64,000 nucleotides of DNA from Odontomyia ornata (lineage: Eukaryota > Arthropoda > Insecta > Diptera > Stratiomyidae). Location: NCBI GenBank assembly GCA_963969285.1, contig OZ017740.1:251921586-251985585 (forward strand), in the 5' to 3' direction. The position numbers and the translations under genes were made by a program. How positions within the stretch are numbered: the stretch's first letter is position 1; every line of letters begins with the position of its first letter. The notes below the pieces were generated by a model. It was not told the DNA's origin. It ran no database searches and saw only the letters and a list, made by a program, of their open reading frames with translations. Positions 1 through 12,173 of the stretch are shown here, piece after piece.

Positions 1-214
1 ATTTTCTCGCAACCATGCACAACAGCTTTTGTCCTATCAGCATGACAAGACCAACGACTTTCACTCAATATTTTGGTAACGTAAAGTTTTGTACTATTCT
101 CCCACAATTTTTGACCAAAATTGCAAATCAATCGGTTGTTGCAGTGAAAAATGCGTACAAGTTTTAGAAAAATAGTGAACAGTGCCACCAGAAGAATTAG
201 CTGCTGCTTTGCCA

Positions 215-2060
215 GCTGATAGGAGTACTCTTGGGAGCTAGCATTCTTTGGGAACCACCGCCCCACGGACCCGAGGATATGAGGAACGCCGTGAGATTCC
301 CTCCTGGGATGACAGGTGATGACCCTGACTGAATCTGGACTACGTTTTGGACAACGAACTTGAATTGATGTTTTGGACTGGCGATTATGATGGTTTGGGC
401 CTAGTTGCTTCGCACGGTAGCACCGAGGTGATACTTGCGTGTGAACGGCTCCAATTCAACTATCATACTGTCTCCGTCCCAGTAAAATCTTGGCAGGTCT
501 CGGAGTATGTTCAAAGTTCGCATCATTGGGTTGGTGATGTAAGTTCGGTTGAGACGGCCTCCTGTTACGCGCTGATCTGGCTCTAAGCACTTGGCCCCAT
601 AAGGGCTTGTGACAACACTCGCATAGCTGTGGGGCCAAAAAAGTGATTACACACACAAATGGAGATAGTGGCTCCACGGAGGGACCCAATAACACTGGAG
701 CAACCAATAACACTAAAATAAGATTTAAAAAATCAAAAAAGATAGCAAACTAACAACGATGACGACGCAACCACCGGCTGCAGCCACGATGTTCGCAGCA
801 CACGAGAGCGATACTTACGATAAAAAAACGACGATGAATACAATGACAGTGAGGATGCATGAAAAACGGAGGTTAACAGACAGTCTTGTCAAAACCGAGA
901 TTCCTGCGGACTACAGGCATAGGAAAAATGATGCGAACGCCAGAGCGCCCTAAAAAGGAAGAGCGGTAAACTTTGCAGGACGCGCCAGATTTTCGAGTGG
1001 TGGGGAGAAATATAAAGAACATTGAAGATTCGATGGTTACTGCTGCAATCGCTACCAAAGAGACTTTAACAAGGTCTTAAACCCCAAAATAATATTGAAC
1101 CATCAACAAAGAGATTACGGCAGGAACAGAATGGGCGACAAGACAAATAAAGTGCCATTGTGTGATCTCATATAAATATATAGAATAAAGTGCCATTGTT
1201 TGATCTCACCACCACCATCGAAAAGATAGCGCAAGTACTGTACTCGGAAACGAAAGCAGATAACCTCTCCCAAGAAAGGAGGTTGCAAAATACGATTGCC
1301 TCCCAGCGACATGAAGAAGTAAGGCTGATCCAAAAAGCGGGAGATATCCTGGAAAGAATAAAATCTGTATGCAACTCACAAAAAATCAGCAAAGGAGTAA
1401 AGATTGGACTCCTTGAACTAGAGGAGCTTCCAGACTGCATACCAAAGGAGCTGATTAAAGCTGAAGAGGACCAGAAGGCCAAAAAAGAGCAGAAAGTAAA
1501 AGAAACACTAACGGCTAAGCCTAAAAGGGCGCACGCAAATAGCTTCACCATCAAATATCAATACAAGAAAAGCGTCTAGCCCAATCGAAGGAGACCGGGA
1601 TGAAAGAAGGAAGGAAGAGTCACTTGAAAGAAAGTCCTCGGGAAAAGCGCAAGTATAGCTTCGCTCGATCCGATGGCAATGATCGAAATAAGACACATTG
1701 ACTGCATTTCGGACCTGGCCGAGGTAGCCAAGGCTATCAAAAGGGAGTTCCCTAGCGCGGAAAGAAGACTGACACCAGAAAACCATAGGGGACAACGTAT
1801 GGCTATCATTGACCTGACCGAAAGGGTGCCGAATAATTTATATTTTATTGGTACGGCGAAAAGCAGCGCCTTTCAATGTTTTAAATGCCCTGACTCTGGT
1901 TACAACGCACAAGTATGTTATAAATGCAGTTAAATGGAACATAAAAGAATGGAGTGTACAAAGGAAGAACACTGTATGCTTTGCAAGGATGCTGATCCAA
2001 GACCAGATCTTGGGCGCGTCTTGGGATCAGGGAAACATCAAGTTCTCCAGGTTGATGTCA
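215..2060 (+). pseudogene. Degraded R1-clade LINE, 5' UTR plus ORF1 remnant
   Basis: This stretch aligns by eye with the 5' UTR and ORF1 of the full-length R1-clade element at 23142-28720. It has the same TAGCATTCTTTGGG monomer end near 240, the same leader through about 700, and ORF1 blocks at 1190-1580 and 1675-1930. The zinc-knuckle region near 1875-1990 is still legible (CFKC, CYKC, CMLCKDAD) but is cut by stops and frameshifts, and some segments are missing. A 15-base string (AATAAAGTGCCATTG) is duplicated about 41 bases apart near 1146 and 1187. No ORF2 follows; similarity fades near the ORF1/ORF2 junction at about 2060. The protein would have been the RNA-binding ORF1 of a non-LTR retrotransposon. 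It is non-functional. Confidence 0.8.
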
Positions 2061-2179
2061 ATTTTAGCGCTACGTGAAGAGCTAAACTGTTATGTTTTGC
2101 TAAACATTAACATGCTAGCATGTACGTTATTTCTCAGATGATCTTTCTTTTCCTTTGCCACTAATTGAGTTTAGCCTCT

Positions 2180-2330
2180 TAATGTGAGGTGGCCCAGCAC
2201 GCTCAGAGGGTACCCCGGGAAACCCCACGACACGACTGAGTGCAAGCCGGCCTCAGCATGCGACCCCGAGCCAAGCATCCCTCTGTTATCTTCTAATGTC
2301 TGCGATGCATACCCCGGCGTAGCACAGCAC
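2180..2330 (+). repeat. GC-richer dispersed repeat (family B)
   Basis: About 150 bases containing CACGACACGACTGAG and GCCGGCCTCAG match, in inverse orientation, a block at 13575-13725. The two copies share order and spacing over most of their length, so they are dispersed copies of one element. There is no reading frame of note. It could be an untranslated part of a retrotransposon or a short non-autonomous element; I cannot tell which. Confidence 0.6.
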
Positions 2331-2339
2331 TTTGTTAAT

Positions 2340-3640
2340 AATAGTATGATTTGTCAATTTTACATTTCCCTGCTTAAAATCATAATCCATGTAATATATT
2401 CAGGTAGCATTGTTTAAGGTGGTTATATTCTGTAGCTTACAAAAATAAATTCTAATAATATTTGACCAATTGTAATTATTACAAAAGTTTCAGTTTACTC
2501 GTATATCATAAATACCTGAAGAGTGCTACAACCAATAATATCAGCTTTCAATGGGATTTTGTGAATTTGTGTGTTGTTTCCTTAATTTGACCAATTAGTG
2601 AGAATGCTTTTAAAATTGCATAAACTTACTTTTATTGTTCTTTTTCTCTACTAAAACACAAAACGCGACAATAACAGAACCGCAAAAATAAATGCATAGA
2701 AGCTATGTACTCGTACATTTGATAAACATATAAAATTAACATACACGCAACGTAGAATGCAATTCCGTTTGATGTATTATCTCATTTAACATTCGTTAAA
2801 TTGTATTGCCGTACAAATTTCAGCAGCAACTCAAAACATAACAGATTACGTAATCACATAATTGAATTAAGTTCCACAAGAGGACATACCAGCAACTCTG
2901 TCTTCTTATTTGCAGTACAAATTACAATTGAGATTCGCCGGACCCCTTGGTATAAATGCATACAATCATCGAGGGGTTGAAATTGCACGAACGTGATTGT
3001 CGTCCTTTTCCTAGAGAGGAATGTCGCATGCGAGAAGTGAACATTGCCGGTCGCCCTTTTGAATTTGTTATGGTTACATTCTGTTGTCTCCGCTTCACTT
3101 TGCAATCGAGTTAAATTTCATGCAAATTCTTGGAGTAAATCGTTATCAGATAAATCTTAGCAAATCCGTGGATGATTAACTTTAACCCTCGTGTTAAAAG
3201 CGTTAAATGCTGTGCACCCTTACGAGTAATATAATTTCGAAACCATTTAGATGGCACTGTTAGAATTAAATAATATAAAAATAAACCAAAAAATCTCGAG
3301 AAATAAAGCATATGTAGCTTGGCTTGGAACAAGAATGATTTGGGGAGAAGGTTAAGGCGGCTGTAATTGATTGGAATGGGGAACGTTATTTTTTCGGATT
3401 AGGATGCCTGACTATACGTGAAGAGTTTATTTGTAACACATACATATGTAGAAAATGTCTGATTAGTAGCCGAAAATGTTAGGGTGGAAATCCACATCTG
3501 AAAATCTATCCACAAACTAATGCGTCAAAAAAGTCGATTTGACAGAAAAACACTCAAACAAATCAGAAAGATCAAATGGAATAACCATCAGTGCAAAAAA
3601 GCAGCAAATATCCTTCAGCTTTGTAGTAAGCTTTGATTTG
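2340..3640. other. AT-rich stretch without recognisable gene
   Basis: Only short frames are present. I see no splice-bounded exon, no transposon protein and no structured repeat here. Confidence 0.5.
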
Positions 3641-4770
3641 TTATTTAACACACTGACCATAGTCATAATCTGATATAAAAAATCCCCGTTGGCAGCACCA
3701 GCCGGATAGGTAAATTTCTCGTATGTAGCGTAAGATTTCGAAAAAGAAGTTGGCTTGCCTACAACTAGATTTCCTACTGCAATTTTTGTAGCACCACATG
3801 GGTATTTATCAACATTAAAAAGAATCTGCCGACTTCGTATTTAGAAACCCTTTACAGAGGTGCAAATATTTTGCTAATTAAATTGAGTTGCACACGTATA
3901 GATCACATATTGAAAATCGGCGGATAATAAATTGTTATAAACATATACTCGTAAATACAGGTGTCGCCCTTCTTACATTTGCTGTTTACACATTTCACAG
4001 TGGTTACCACATAAAGGTGATAATTTGTCTTCTTAAATAGTTCAAATAGTTAATTTCAAAAGCTTTCCATAAATAAATGTATATATTAATGGCACTTGCG
4101 TTGCCATTAATATACACATTTTCAATTTTTTTCTAAACCAGCAGGGGTCGTCATTTTGCATTTTTATTGAAAACGGCTGTTGTAAATATTAAGCTGTAAA
4201 TTTTCAAATTTTTTATTTGTCATCCGAATGGCATAATTAAATTAAATTAATTTGCCTTAATAACTTATAATTTCAAGCTTCATCGGAATCTGTTGAGAAA
4301 CTTGGCTGCTAGAGGGTTACAGAAATAAAAAAGAAATTTGAGTCACCCCCTGCATGGGGGACCCCCCTTAAGCACCTTAAAATATTTTCTTGCACTGCAA
4401 ATTTCAAAAGGCACCACTTTTGACCTACGTAGAAAATTTCGTCATTCTAGCTCATGTGGTTTGCGAGAAAACTTGTTATGACGTACGAGCAACCGGACGA
4501 ACGGACAGACAAGACATGATTTTATAATTTTTTAGGGTATTATCAAAAATATTTTGGAGTATCCTAACAACGGTCTGCTTTATAAATACTTCCAAATTAA
4601 GTCTTTTAAAACGTTTCCATGAAAAATATTCATTATTTCAGTTGCTACTAAAATAGCGAATTGCGCTTGCCTTCTGACCTTTGGAGGCCGCCATTTTGAA
4701 TGCATGCATTTGATGTTAGATTATTTTAAATCTTTGTGTGCTAGAACCTCATCAATCAATGTGCGAAATC
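3640..4770 (-). repeat. Family C dispersed repeat, inverted copy of 19380-20345
   Basis: Read on the minus strand this block follows 19380-20345 nearly throughout. Shared landmarks include the string around CCTACGTAGGTCAAAA, the CAAACCACATGAGCTAGAA string, the GAAAATCGGCGGATAAT string and a TACGAGAAATTTACC end. No protein is visible. The length and non-coding nature suggest a non-autonomous DNA element or a large decayed transposon, class unknown. Confidence 0.7.
4078..4118. repeat. Hairpin inside family C
   Basis: The arms TATATTAATGGCA and TGCCATTAATATA flank a short loop near 4097. The copy near 19910 keeps only one arm, so the hairpin is particular to this copy or was lost from the other. 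Confidence 0.6.
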
Positions 4771-5478
4771 TCGTTCAAATCGGAATTTCACTCTAAACAG
4801 GGCAAAAGTATTCAATTTTTAGTGAAAATGGCAGCTAAAAACATCAAATTTTAAATTTTCGACTTTTTTACCTTTCATTCGATTCTAATAATGCATAATA
4901 AAAGAACTTAGTATAGAGATCCATAATCTCAAGTTTCATCAAAATCCGTTGGAAAATGTGTCCGCTAGAGGGCCACCAAAACCTGAAAAAAATGCATAAT
5001 TAAACCGCCGCCATTTTGAAATTTGCGCATGCATGATCATCAAAATGTCAAGGTCTATAGATCTAAGCAATTTCTATCTTAAAAGCAAGCTTCGAATCAA
5101 AATTGCGACTTTTAGAGGCCTTTGAAGTTTTGAGCTTCAACTGGCCGCCATTTTGTTTTTTTGCGACGTGACTTCCAGTTTTTTTTACATAATTCTTTAG
5201 ATACTTATAGTTTCTATCAAACTACCGAGTTTTATCTTTATCTGTTGAAAGCTTTGGTCACAACTACAACAACAAAATTTTGTACGTTTTACGACATTTT
5301 AAACGGCCGCCATTTTGTTTCAGCCGTACTGACTTTGGATTTTTTATTGTGAGATTCGTCACATACATCAGTGATCCTTTGTACCAAATTTCATCCAAAT
5401 CGGAGCTACACTTTGGTCAGAACAAAAATCATGATTTTTCGTCTAAAATGGCCGCCATTTTGTTTTCGCCTGGCCGAT
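4680..5478 (+). repeat. Degenerate tandem modules marked by GCCGCCATTTTG
   Basis: The string GCCGCCATTTTG recurs near 4688, 5008, 5143, 5306 and 5451, each followed at similar distance by sequence resembling ACCAAATTTCATCCAAATCGG. This suggests one module of roughly 140-320 bases that was duplicated and then diverged. No coding potential is seen. The block ends abruptly at the R1-clade sequence near 5486. Related lone modules occur near 15600, 19425, 31500, 41100 and 52505. Confidence 0.65.
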
Positions 5479-5485
5479 ATAGGAG

Positions 5486-8400
5486 AGCAACAGGTATCAC
5501 GCTTGCAATAACTCTCACCGCCGAATCAGAGACTGTCGGATACGAAGTTTCAATCCTCAGTGCTCCTCTTCTCTCTACCTGTGCCAAGCGTTTTCGTTAT
5601 ACCTCCTTACTGAGATCATCGCCCCACACTTCTGCTCCGTACAATAGCCCTGACTCATCAAGATGCGTCTCCTTCTTTGGTTTTCTCCCGTGCTAAACTG
5701 AGCCCGCGAGCAGTCATCCAGTCCCTCACTCAGCGCATTAGCATACCTAGCCTAAGTTGCGCTTGTTCAACGGTGCGTTCGGCGACCAGAGCCGCAACAT
5801 CAACCGCATAGCCGACGAAGCGCGACTCATCTGGCATCTCAAGTCTTAATAGCCCGTCGTAAGACATATTCCACAGGTCCGGACCAAGGATAGATCCCTG
5901 GGCAACACCCGATGTAATTTCCATCCTTTATTGGCCCTTTGTCGTGTCGTAGAGCAGGCTTCGGTCCTTCAGGTAGCTCGTCAAAAGCCGCATTAGTTAT
6001 TCTAGAACTTGAAAAGGCTTTTCCAGCGAATTCAGAATATCCACCCGTCTAGCGGAGTTGAAGGCGTTCCTGATGTTGAGTGTCACCAACAGGACGATCC
6101 GTCGCTTGGTGCGACTATATGCTTCTGCCTTCTGCACCGCGCTCACCACCTCTGCAATCGCATGGATAGTAAAACGTCCTGCTCTAGAGCCGTACTGCCA
6201 AGGAGATACGTCCCCAGCAGTACGTATCGCGTCAGGGAGTTTTCACTTGATGAGTTTCTTTAGCACTTTCCCAGCCATGTCTAGCATGCACAACTGGAAG
6301 GGATTTCCTTTTCCCTTGCCGATCAGCACGAGCCTTGCCACCTTCCATCGTACCGGGAAAACCCCTGTCTCGTAAGCAAGCGTTGAAAGTGCTGAATAGC
6401 AAGTCAGGACAATTGTGATAGACAAGCTGCAACACCTTAGCTGGAACATCATCTGGGTATGGAGCATTTCTCTTTTTCACTGAAAAGACTGCCCCTTCCA
6501 GTTTTGGCTGTGTGAAAAGTGGACACTCGACTGTTGTTTCACCATGGACAGTGTCAACATGGACGGGATGTGAAGGGAAAAGCGCTCACACTATCGCTTC
6601 CATCTTTTCCGCTTCATGTATGCAAGGGTTTCCGTACGACACCAAGTTTCCGCATAACTAGCTTGTAGCGAAGGCTCCACGGATCCTTGTTCATATTGTT
6701 CACTAGATCTTGCCAGCAGTGAGCAATATGTGAAGGCATTTCCTGGCTGGCTTATATGCTGCTCCCCGGTTGAATACCTCGTCACGGTTTCGCGCCCGTT
6801 GAGCCTCACCCCGAAGCTTGTGATACTCTCTTCACTTTTCAGCGATTTCAGTCGACCACCAGTACACTGGAGCTTGCCGTGCCGGGGTTTTCAACGGGGC
6901 ATAGAAGCATTGCAGGCAGTCATGATGGTGCTCATAGTTGAGTTCACCACGTCTTGAGCTGCCAGTTCTTCCGTCCCCTGTGAATCTCCCTGCAGTGGAG
7001 CACCTGGTGTGAGCACCTCAACGAACCTCTTGATGTCCATATTCCGATATTCCACCCAATTGTGAAAAGTCGAGAGCACGAACGTTTGGTGACAACACCA
7101 CTGACCTCAAGTAGAATGCACTGATGATCACTGGCTGAGTAGTCATCTAATGCTCTCCAATTGTGTATCCTCCGTAGTAAGGACTCCGAGCCGAATGTCA
7201 CGTCCGGTATGGTTCCCTCACAGCCAATACGGTGAAAAGTTTGTGTATTTCCAGTGGTAAGTACGACGATTGCCATCCTGGCCGCCATTTCCAGGCTTCG
7301 TTTTCCCCACGAATCTGTTTGAGGCATTCCCATTCGATTGCGTTAAAGTTGAAGTCTCCCACAACGAACACGTTGCCGTCTGCGTTCGAGACAGTGCCCT
7401 CCAAAGCATTAAGCTTGGCTTAGAAAGATGATATCGATTCGTTCGGCGTTAGGTACATACTAAAGAAGAAGGTCCTTTAGCACAGAACCCACACAAATAT
7501 ATTCCCCCGTCCCAAACCCCCCGCCTGGATGTCATTTTTTCAAACCCAGATGGCAGCAGTACCAGTTTCATCAGGATACCATGAAGCAAAACTTTTGTCA
7601 TTGTGTTGCCCACCCAGCAGCATAACGGCGGCTTTCATGTCACTCGCAAACTGCTACTGGTTGAACTGTGGTGTAGGTTTAGCTGCAGGATACGGTTCAT
7701 CGCAGTTCTGCTTTTACCTTGGCTAGTGCTTCCTGAAAAACCCGATATTTCACTGATCCCAAGATGTGTGCAAGATTTGGTTTTGGATCACCATCCTTGC
7801 AAAGAATACAGTACACCTCTTTTATATGCTCTTCTCTTTAAGTCATATTGCACCACATTTGTAGCATAGAGAATTCCTATCGCGTCCTTTGCAGACTTGT
7901 GGGGTGTGACCATAGCCAAGGCATTTGAAACATTGAAGAGGCACTGTTCTTCAGCATTTCCTGTAGATAACCCACCCTCTTCTTATTTTGCCCTTATTCA
8001 GAAATTTTTCGGCGTCCCTTTCGGTCAAGTCAATGATAGCCATGCGCTGTCCTCTATGGTATTTTGGTATCAAGCACGGTTTGATCCTGCCCATGCTAGG
8101 GAACTCACTTTTGATGGCATCTTCTACCTCGGCCAGGTCCGTGACGTAGCCAACGTCTCTTATTTCGATCGTTGCCATTGGCTCGAGCGAGGCTATAGCT
8201 ACGCTTTTGCTGAGAACTTTATTTTCTGCGGCGCAGAATGCTTCTTTATTGTAGGCCTCTGCTCCAAATTCGACCAGTATGTGGCTCAACCGCGTTGGTC
8301 GTACTGCTTTAATGGCAGTACTGGTGTCTTCGGGCCTTATGTTTCCCCTGATATCCTACAGCACTTCTGCATAGGAGCGGCTATCTTAGGGTTTTACGAG

Positions 8401-9558
8401 CAGTGCCTGTTGCCGGGGTCTTCGTTGGGGCTTCTTTCCTTCCTGTTTGCTTCGTTTTTTTTCATGCTGCGCGTCCATGCGAACTTTATTTTCTGGACTT
8501 TTTGAAGGGGTTTCTTCGCGGATTTCTTCGCTATTTTGTCAGCACTTTTTAAAAACCCTGAGCTAGCGTTCCACGCCCATTAAGTGCTTCTTGATTCCTT
8601 CTTTTATCCCGATCTCCTTCGATTGGGCTAGATACCATTCTTTTATTAATGCTTGATGGTGGAGCTATCTGCGCATGCCTTTCAGGCTTAGTCCTCAGCG
8701 CTTCTGTAGCCTTCTGCTCTTCTTCGTTCTTCTGGTCCACTTTGGCCTTTGACCAGCTCCTCCAATAGTGCCCTATCTGGTCTAGGAGCTCCTCTAGTTC
8801 AAGGAGCCCAATCTTTACTCCTTTGCTGGTTTTTGGTGAGTCGCAAGCAGATCTCTCGCTTTTTGGACTAGCCTTTCTCCTTCGTTTCACTGGGAGGCAA
8901 TTGCACTTTGTTACCATCATCTTGGGAGATGGTATTCACTATCGTTTCCAAGTACAGAACTACCGCCACATTTTCAACGGTGACGATGAAATCAAGTGAC
9001 AGCGCTTTATTTGTGTGGTCACCCCTTTCTTTTCCTGCCGTAATCTCTTTGTCGTCTTTAGGACGGCTCGTTATTATCTTGGGACTTACGACCCTTGCTT
9101 CGGTCGCTTTGATAGCGATCGCAGCAGACACCATCGAGCTCTTGATGCTCTTTATATTTCTCCCACAGCTCGGACATCTGACGCGTCCTGCAGAGTTTCC
9201 CGCATCTTCTTTTTAGGACGCTTTATCATTTGCATAATTTATGGCTGTACCCAAATGCCGCACGAATATCGGTCTGGACAAGACTGCCTGTTAATCTTTG
9301 TTATTCGTCCATCTTCACTGTCATTGAATTCGTCGTCATTTTTAGTACCGCTCCCGATGTGCTGTAATCATCGTAGCTGCAGCCGCTGGTCGCGTCGTCA
9401 TTGTTGTTATTTTGGTTTTTTTTTGATTTTTTCAAACCTTTTTGTATGGTTTTAAGTTGCTCCAGTTTTATTGGGACCCACCTTGCAGCCACTATCTCCG
9501 TTTGTATGTGTAGTCACTTTTTTGGTACCATTGTTATCTTTGCAGAGCAGAGCGTTTA
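5486..9558 (-). mobile_element. R1-clade LINE copy, minus strand, truncated both ends, inactive
   Basis: On the minus strand this repeats the order of the full-length element: ORF1 (about 9558 down to 7560) then ORF2 (about 7470 down to 5486). The first ORF1 match is to the region just after the start codon. Later come the basic middle region, a conserved block near 8160-8290, a decayed zinc-knuckle region near 7800-7950, endonuclease blocks (7070-7400) and RT blocks (5740-6470), including a damaged YADD site near 5810. Stops and frameshifts are frequent. The 3' part of ORF2 and the 3' UTR are missing: the left end meets family C modules at about 5480, which suggests a later deletion or rearrangement. 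The 5' end abuts gypsy pol sequence at about 9558. Confidence 0.85.
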
Positions 9559-9559
9559 C

Positions 9560-10110
9560 CATTTTACAGATAGTTATTTTCAACTTGTCTGGTGGTAGTC
9601 GTCTCGGGCGTTCTACTACCGGGGGGGGGGGGGGGGGGGCGGAGTAGTGATGATATGGTGTCGTGCAGAGAGCTGTGTAGTATTTGCTAGAGCAGGATTC
9701 GTTACTTCTGGGAATGATTTCAGTAATGCGTGGAACTGCAATTCTTCGATCAATGTAGAGATAGATCCTGTGGGTAGAGTTGATACGGTTCCTGCTGTTG
9801 TAAGTTTCGTTTTCGATTCGACAAGACGTCTGTTTGTAAAATCTACAGAAAGGCCGTGTTCTTTTAGAAAATCAGCACATATAATTGGCTGTGCAACGTC
9901 TGCTATTATATATGGCCACGTAAATTGTCGACGTAAATTGGGATTCAATGTAAGCAACTTTTCACAATAAGTGTCGATCGGAGATTTACTGGCCGCGTAA
10001 AGCTTAAATTACGTTTTTGTGTTATTTTTAAGCGATAGAAGTCGAGGTATGACTGACACGTCTGCACCTGTGTCGATTAGAAACCTAAGTTGTGTCAGTT
10101 TGTCGGTGAC
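9560..10110 (-). pseudogene. Gypsy pol fragment: protease and start of RT
   Basis: The frame near 10100-10030 reads LIDTGADVSVIP, the aspartic protease active-site motif. The frame 9957-9616 then gives LNPNLRR.F.W...IADV..PII.ADFL, the C-terminal half of the same retropepsin and linker, then the HHI.T segment that precedes RT. A 19-base G tract (C on the coding strand) replaces part of the conserved GPP motif. Beyond it the frame shifts by one and continues as RPRRLPPDKLK. The frameshifts and truncation make it a pseudogene. Confidence 0.75.
9621..9639 (+). repeat. G19 homopolymer
   Basis: Nineteen consecutive G residues lie inside the gypsy pol frame, at the place of a conserved Gly-Pro-Pro. 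This is either tract expansion or an assembly/sequencing artefact. Confidence 0.9.
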
Positions 10111-10252
10111 GAAAAGACGGTTTGTTGCCGAGCAACTGTTGAGCAGTTGGTATTCGTAATTTTTGGATTGATGCTTTTAATTCTGCGATCTGTGTAGCTA
10201 AATCCGCACTATTGGTCAAAATTCCTTTTGACTTTTGGCAATCTGAGACTTC

Positions 10253-10900
10253 CTAAATTTTGTTAGGCCTTTTGGCATTTAGAATTTTGTCAGCCGTTTC
10301 TTCGAGGCGGGTGAGATCCGTTGTTTCCGCGATGGTGAGAATCGATTGTACATCCGCGGGCAGCCGTTGTTGCCAAAGTGATTTCAAAAATGATTCACTT
10401 ACCTTGCTTTTTGCAGGCAAACTCATGAACCTTAACAATTGTGACGGCTTGGTGTCACCTAATTTCATGCCGGTGAGAAGAGATCGAACTTGAGCCTCTT
10501 CGGATGGCGCGTAAACGTTGATCAATCTTGTTTTCAGTGCTTCATATTTGCCAGTTTCCGGCGGTTTCTCCACGATGTCCGCTATAGCGTCCAAGCAGGT
10601 ACAATCAATTTCACTGACGATCTTGTCAAACATGGCGGCATCTAAACTTATTCTGCACCCTCGCAATTGTGCCTCAACGCGGGCGAACCACAGCGTTGGT
10701 CGAGTTGTCCAAAATGGTGGTACGCGAACATTTGCGATGTCGTTGTTGCTAACTGGTGGCTCCTGTATAATTCTTGTGTCGGTTGCGGCTCCTGTGTCGG
10801 GCCGTTCGGTTCCAGTAACAGTTTCGGCTTTAGAGGGTTTCGCATTTTCTGCCTCTGGCTTTTTAGTTGTATCACGTGCAGGTTTTCCTTTAGCAGACAT
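10253..10900 (-). CDS. Gypsy gag-like protein
   Basis: A 216-residue open frame beginning at the ATG just after the primer-binding site. The frame stays open a little further upstream through the PBS, so the ATG at 10900-10898 is the natural start. The N-terminal third is low-complexity and rich in Lys, Ala and Thr. Then comes the conserved VPPFW...P.LWFA.VEAQ block typical of arthropod gypsy capsid proteins, followed by LL.GMKLGD.KPSQLLR and the LW.QRLP..VQ.IL segment. No zinc knuckle lies in this frame; downstream the sequence needs frame changes. The product is the structural protein of virus-like particles. This copy is isolated from a full pol and is probably inactive, though its own frame is intact. 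Confidence 0.8.
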   Translation of the reverse strand: MSAKGKPARDTTKKPEAENAKPSKAETVTGTERPDTGAATDTRIIQEPPVSNNDIANVRVPPFWTTRPTLWFARVEAQLRGCRISLDAAMFDKIVSEIDCTCLDAIADIVEKPPETGKYEALKTRLINVYAPSEEAQVRSLLTGMKLGDTKPSQLLRFMSLPAKSKVSESFLKSLWQQRLPADVQSILTIAETTDLTRLEETADKILNAKRPNKI

Positions 10901-10916
10901 CACGCCGGGGTCACCA
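10901..10916 (-). promoter_or_regulatory. Primer-binding site, tRNA-Trp type
   Basis: The minus strand reads TGGTGACCCCGGCGTG, directly after the presumed LTR end (TGT on the plus strand at 10918) and just before the gag ATG. It resembles the complement of the tRNA-Trp 3' end used by CsRn1-group elements, with one mismatch in the part I can recall. Confidence 0.65.
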
Positions 10917-10989
10917 ATGTAATGCAAAGGCAATAGTTTTTGTATTAACGTTTATTTGCACTACATAAAAACACACAATAAATATATGC

Positions 10990-11800
10990 ACAAGAAAATC
11001 TTGGTCTTGTTTGTTTAATATTAAATAGTATTTTAGAGTACATACTTTCCTGCGTCTTTTAGAGTACTTTCCAATGCATTTTTTAAATATAATTTAAATT
11101 AATAGTTATCAAGACATTCAATTTATTTATTAGCAAATATAATGTTCACAATTTCAAAAAATTTTTGAGGCCGCCCTAATTTTAATTTCATAAAATGCGT
11201 TTAGTAGGCGAAGTGCTCTTTCATACGTATAAAAAATTTCCAAACTTTTGTATACTTTATTTTCTTAAAAATTATGAATTTTTAAAAATTAAATTTAAAT
11301 TGCACCATTATTATCCGAAATCTACAAAAAAATTTCTAGGCGAAATATGAAGGTCCATTCCAAATGTGAAAAATTTAACAAAATAAAGCTTTTTCCTCCT
11401 TTTTTTGAATATTTATTGATATTTTACGGCCATGGTAAACAATTTCAACATTTCTATACATTCATATTTTATAGGAAATTTAACTACGAAACTTGTATTT
11501 CTTCACAATTTTGTTCCAAAATGAATCTTATCAAAGTTAGAAGGGAGAAAAGTAGGATAAAATCAAGTTTTTCTTATAATTTTTAAATATTTCGATTTAA
11601 TTATTACTGTTCCCGACTTTTCGAGATGGAGGATAAGTCAATTATTGTTACACAATTTATTCCCCAAATTTTTCTGCGAAAATCAGTGTGCCCCTCTCAA
11701 CAGCCAACTGAAAACAGATCCGCCCTGGTCTATAACAGTTTTTGAATATTCTGAAAACATCAGTTGATACCAAAGAAATTAATCCTCGTGCCTACATATT
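10990..11800. other. AT-rich stretch, partly LTR, no gene seen
   Basis: Very AT-rich. The left part probably includes the remainder of the gypsy LTR. I see no supported reading frame. Confidence 0.45.
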
Positions 11801-11803
11801 TTT

Positions 11804-11833
11804 TAGGTAAATTTCTCGAGAGAAATTTACCTA
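11804..11833. repeat. Near-perfect 30-base palindrome
   Basis: The arms TAGGTAAATTTC and GAAATTTACCTA flank a 6-base centre. The same half-site occurs once at about 3708 and inverted near 20285 at the family C ends, so the palindrome looks like two family C ends meeting head to head. Confidence 0.7.
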
Positions 11834-11843
11834 TTGCGGAGAG

Positions 11844-12050
<207 letters not shown>

Positions 12051-12173
12051 AATTTCTCACATTGGCAACACCTTTATTTTATGAGTGAAATTTCAATATC
12101 GGCCAGTTTTATAAACGTCATAATGTTGTTGACAGTTGATGGTCATTTAAAGTTTGTTCGTTAACGTGTGAAG

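Larger units (their letters stand above)
9545..10990 (-). mobile_element. CsRn1-like gypsy LTR retrotransposon fragment
   Basis: On the minus strand the order is LTR end, primer-binding site, gag, protease and the beginning of the RT region. The PBS matches the 3' end of tRNA-Trp, as is known for the CsRn1 group. Pol reading is traceable to the RPRRLPPDKLK block near 9590-9560, where R1-clade sequence takes over. The rest of pol is absent. The 5' LTR starts at about 10918 on the plus strand and extends to the right, but I cannot fix its outer end. Confidence 0.8.

Noticed and set aside
2180..2330. tRNA or tRNA-derived SINE head in family B
   Set aside because: No credible A and B boxes at the right spacing and no cloverleaf could be drawn.
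4440..4520. GACGAACGGACAGACA-type runs as a CRISPR-like or regulatory repeat
   Set aside because: They are part of the dispersed family C sequence; there is no array of spacers.
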